64,000 nucleotides of DNA from Metabacillus niabensis (lineage in GTDB: Bacteria > Bacillota > Bacilli > Bacillales > Bacillaceae). The stretch is from assembly GCF_020524345.1 (NCBI RefSeq), contig NZ_JAIVLH010000019.1:1-64000 (forward strand). Direction: 5' to 3'. Of this stretch, positions 61,917 to 64,000 are shown piece by piece. The translations under genes were made by a program, and so were the position numbers. The notes beneath the pieces are model-generated. The model made no database searches and had not been told where the DNA came from. It saw only the letters and a list, made by a program, of their open reading frames with translations. Positions within the stretch are counted from its first letter, which is position 1. Each line of letters opens with the position of its first letter.

Positions 61917-62828
61917 ATGTACACGTATAATCCCACCTATCAATATGCTCCATTTCATAATGGGTATCATCGGAATACAAATGATAAAAGGCTCTTAAAG
62001 GATATTCAGAAAGCGATCAATGCAGAATACAGTGCCATTTCTTGTTATGAAAAATTAGCTAAATTGGCACCTAACCAGGAGGTAAAAAAGCAGATTTTAG
62101 AGATACAAAAAGATGAGAGACGACATCTTGAAGAGTTCAGTAGAATTTACACGAATGTCACAGGTAAACAGCCAACCTATAAAATCAGTGAAGAATGTCC
62201 AGGAAAGTTTACAGAAGGAATTGAATTTGCATTTAAAGATGAGCAGGAAGCTGTTGATTTTTATTTAGATATTGCTGATCAAGCTCAAGATCCTTTTATT
62301 AAAGAAAGGTTCAGACGAGCTGCAGCTGATGAGCAAAATCATGCTGTTTGGTTTTTATTTTTTTTACAAAAAATAAATAAGAAATTAGATAGACAAGGTG
62401 AAAATTACGGTGCAAAAGGGGCTTTGAGTGCATCAACACTGACCTTACCCAGTATGCTAACCTATGCTCTTCAAGATGAATATTTAGCACAGGCACGTTA
62501 TATAAACATATTAGAAACATTCGGAAATATCCGCACATTTGCCCGAATAAAAGAAGCGGAATTGAGGCATATAGGTGCATTATTACCACTTTTTGAACGT
62601 TATCAAGTGTCTATTCCAGAAGATAATTCAACCTCATATGTAACAACACCTCCAAATATAAAGTCAGCCTATTCTGCTGGTGTTAAAGGAGAAATTGATA
62701 ATATTTCTATGTATGAGAAATTCATATCACAAGATATTCCTAATGATGTGAAAGCAGTCTTTACACAGCTACGCAATGCTTCGTTAAATCATCTAGAAGC
62801 ATTTAAAAGAGGGCAAGCCAGAAAGTAG
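61917..62828 (+). CDS. double ferritin-like protein (rubrerythrin-like plus DUF2202-like)
   Basis: This 303-aa protein contains two ferritin-like four-helix bundles. The first (about residues 20-160) has the diiron motifs ExxH in DERRH and DEQNH. The second (about 175-300) has glutamates and histidines in QDEY, ELRHIG and NHLEAF. ATG 61917 follows GAGGAGG by 6 nt. Such proteins bind iron and remove peroxide. The duplication within one chain suggests a pseudo-dimer. Confidence 0.82.
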   Translation: MYTYNPTYQYAPFHNGYHRNTNDKRLLKDIQKAINAEYSAISCYEKLAKLAPNQEVKKQILEIQKDERRHLEEFSRIYTNVTGKQPTYKISEECPGKFTEGIEFAFKDEQEAVDFYLDIADQAQDPFIKERFRRAAADEQNHAVWFLFFLQKINKKLDRQGENYGAKGALSASTLTLPSMLTYALQDEYLAQARYINILETFGNIRTFARIKEAELRHIGALLPLFERYQVSIPEDNSTSYVTTPPNIKSAYSAGVKGEIDNISMYEKFISQDIPNDVKAVFTQLRNASLNHLEAFKRGQARK

Positions 62829-62917
62829 GAGTTTCATATCTCAGGAAAGGATCATGTGGAGTGTATTCCTATTAATAAAAGTATTCAAAGTTAAAGTATC
62901 ATTTTATATATGAAGGA

Positions 62918-62945
62918 GAAGGGTACAAGTTGTACTCTTCTTTTT
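62918..62945 (+). terminator. terminator of the ferritin-like gene
   Basis: About 11-bp stem with one wobble (62918-62928 with 62931-62941) and T-run, 90 nt after the stop. Confidence 0.7.
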
Positions 62946-63006
62946 GAACCTTCAGGTTGGAATCATGTTTTATTAAAAGTAAGATGGAAAAAATAAATAT
63001 GAGGTG

Positions 63007-63035
63007 TTGACAATATACCCCTAGTGGTATATTAT
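63007..63035 (+). promoter_or_regulatory. promoter with embedded CstR operator
   Basis: TTGACA (63007-63012) and TATTAT (63030-63035) are 17 nt apart. The spacer is filled by ATACCCCTAGTGGTAT (63015-63030), which fits the CsoR/CstR operator ATACCC-n-GGGTAT with one mismatch. Repression by the CstR encoded downstream is expected. Confidence 0.9.
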
Positions 63036-63084
63036 GAATCTTGTAAGTTGTTCCTTGCTATAAACAAAGGAGGAGCTTTTAAGC

Positions 63085-63462
63085 ATGGTGATCGTCAGTT
63101 TATTTGCGCTAACAATTATCAGCTATTTCTTATTTTTAAGAAGTTTTCCCGTTTTTGGATTAGTTGATATTGAAAAGAAAAAAATAGAGTCAAACAATTT
63201 TTATGTAATAGATTTAAGGGATTATAACGAATCATATAAAGATCCTTTGAATACAGGAATGAATATTCCAATAGCTTACCTTAAAAGATACTACAATGAA
63301 ATTCCCAATCTTGAATTAATTGTCGTAGCCTCGAATTGTAAGGAAAGAAATATTGGAGTTCGAATTCTTCGTAAGAAGGGATTTAAGGTAGTGGGATACA
63401 AGATGACAACTCGCAAAGAAATAGCAAAGGAAAAACATTTAAGATCAGGTATTTTGTGTTAA
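63085..63462 (+). CDS. membrane-anchored rhodanese-like protein
   Basis: This 125-aa protein has one N-terminal membrane helix (residues 2-18) and a rhodanese-like domain with candidate active-site Cys85 in SNCKERN. Rhodaneses carry sulfane sulfur as a persulfide. AAGGAGG lies about 10 nt before ATG 63085. It is the first gene of a CstR-controlled unit, with cstR starting 14 nt after the stop. Confidence 0.8.
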   Translation: MVIVSLFALTIISYFLFLRSFPVFGLVDIEKKKIESNNFYVIDLRDYNESYKDPLNTGMNIPIAYLKRYYNEIPNLELIVVASNCKERNIGVRILRKKGFKVVGYKMTTRKEIAKEKHLRSGILC

Positions 63463-63476
63463 AGGAGGTCTTGTAG

Positions 63477-63740
63477 ATGGAGTATACTGATCAAATGAAA
63501 AATAGAGTAAAGCGTATTGAGGGACAACTTAGAGGTATTTTAAGATTGATGGAAGAAGGAAAAGATTGTAAAGAAGTTATCACACAGTTATCTGCAGCAA
63601 GAACGGCAATTGATCGAACAATTGGTGTTGTTGTTAGTTCGAATTTAGTAGAATGTGTTCGATATGCAGAAGAAACCGGAGAACACAACACAGAAGAATT
63701 AGTGAATGAAGCCGTAAATTTACTTGTTAAAAGTCGATAA
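63477..63740 (+). CDS. cstR: CstR persulfide-sensing repressor
   Basis: This 87-aa CsoR-family repressor has cysteines at positions 31 and 60, exactly those that form the tri-sulfide link in S. aureus CstR. The copper-ligand histidine of CsoR is replaced by Asn56, which points to persulfide rather than copper sensing. AAAGGAGGT precedes ATG 63477. Operators lie at 63015 and 63778. Confidence 0.93.
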   Translation: MEYTDQMKNRVKRIEGQLRGILRLMEEGKDCKEVITQLSAARTAIDRTIGVVVSSNLVECVRYAEETGEHNTEELVNEAVNLLVKSR

Positions 63741-63748
63741 TGAATGGG

Positions 63749-63793
63749 TTGACATCATCTTTTATTTACATTATTATATACCCGTAGGGGTAA
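63749..63793 (+). promoter_or_regulatory. tusA promoter with CstR operator
   Basis: TTGACA (63749-63754) and TATTAT (63772-63777) are 17 nt apart. ATACCCGTAGGGGTA (63778-63792) follows at the expected start site and matches the CstR operator. Confidence 0.9.
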
Positions 63794-63824
63794 TTGTATA
63801 AATGAAAAACTAGGAGGATTTTAA

Positions 63825-64000
63825 ATGAATATAGATAAAGTATTAGATGCAAAAGGTTTAGCATGTCCAATGCCGATTGTTAAAACGAAAAAGGCTATGA
63901 ATGAACTAGAGTCAGGTCAAATCTTAGAAATTCATGTAACAGATAAAGGGGCAAAAAATGATTTAACAGCTTGGGCTAAATCTGGTGGTCATGAGTTTTT
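63825..64000 (+). CDS. TusA/SirA-type sulfurtransferase, cut by window end
   Basis: The first 58 codons are present. The CPMP motif (Cys14 in LACPMPIVK) is the active site of TusA-family sulfur carriers. AGGAGG precedes ATG 63825. It belongs to the CstR regulon by its own operator-bearing promoter; more sulfide-oxidation genes probably follow outside the window. Confidence 0.92.
   Translation, partial: MNIDKVLDAKGLACPMPIVKTKKAMNELESGQILEIHVTDKGAKNDLTAWAKSGGHEF

Overview
The window is 64 kb of low-GC Firmicute chromosome with strong Shine-Dalgarno sites, frequent TTG and GTG starts, and sporulation genes (prkA, yhbH, spoVR). The organism is a Bacillus-like member of the Bacillaceae. The backbone follows the Bacillus subtilis prkA-to-spoVR region: prkA-yhbH, then yhcS-yhcT-yhcU-yhcV-yhcW-yhcX, pgcA-yhcY-yhcZ-azr-yhdB, yhdC-nsrR, and spoVR. 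The B. subtilis glp genes that lie before pgcA are absent. Accessory blocks are inserted between the syntenic pieces. No tRNA, rRNA, intact insertion sequence or CRISPR array was seen.

Layout: 0-5 kb, a 52-bp palindromic repeat array, prkA, a small protein and yhbH. 5-10 kb, an AraC regulator and aldo/keto reductase pair, a truncated MobV relaxase, and small housekeeping genes (NAD(P)-binding oxidoreductase, HIT, NUDIX, DinB). 10-18 kb, a YesM/YesN-type two-component system with a CUT1 sugar ABC transporter and a second aldo/keto reductase. 18-19 kb, a 13-copy array of the same 52-bp repeat family, followed by a ribbon-helix-helix-like protein. 20-24 kb, a Fur-controlled yclNOPQ-type siderophore importer. 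24-31 kb, a signalling cluster: a GAF/PAS kinase, a CheB-CheR-PAS-kinase fusion, a PAS protein and a CarH-like cobalamin-binding protein. 31-43 kb, the yhc/yhd backbone with a bdbC/thioredoxin pair inserted. 43-48.5 kb, an M14 peptidase, yhdC, nsrR and hmp, a DUF202 protein and spoVR.

48.6-56.7 kb is a large arsenic island. It holds arsR-arsB-arsC, then arsD-arsA-trxB-phosphatase-HesB-like, an internally deleted arsR relic, an arsN1-type acetyltransferase, and on the other strand arsI, a 51-aa cysteine-tailed protein and a second, different type of arsR. The set would cover inorganic arsenic (ArsC, ArsB/A, ArsD) and organoarsenicals (ArsI, ArsN1). 56.8-64 kb continues the stress theme: PadR-ChrA (chromate), a YdhK-type lipoprotein, a two-component system, a Csp3-type copper-storage protein, a double ferritin-like protein, and a CstR-controlled persulfide locus (rhodanese, CstR, TusA) that runs off the window end.

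Regulatory signals that can be read directly include sigma-E-like promoters before prkA and spoVR, Fur boxes, an NsrR-type dyad at the hmp start site, two distinct ArsR operator types, CstR operators within or beside sigma-A promoters, and direct-repeat AraC half-sites. Three interspersed repeat families occupy intergenic space.
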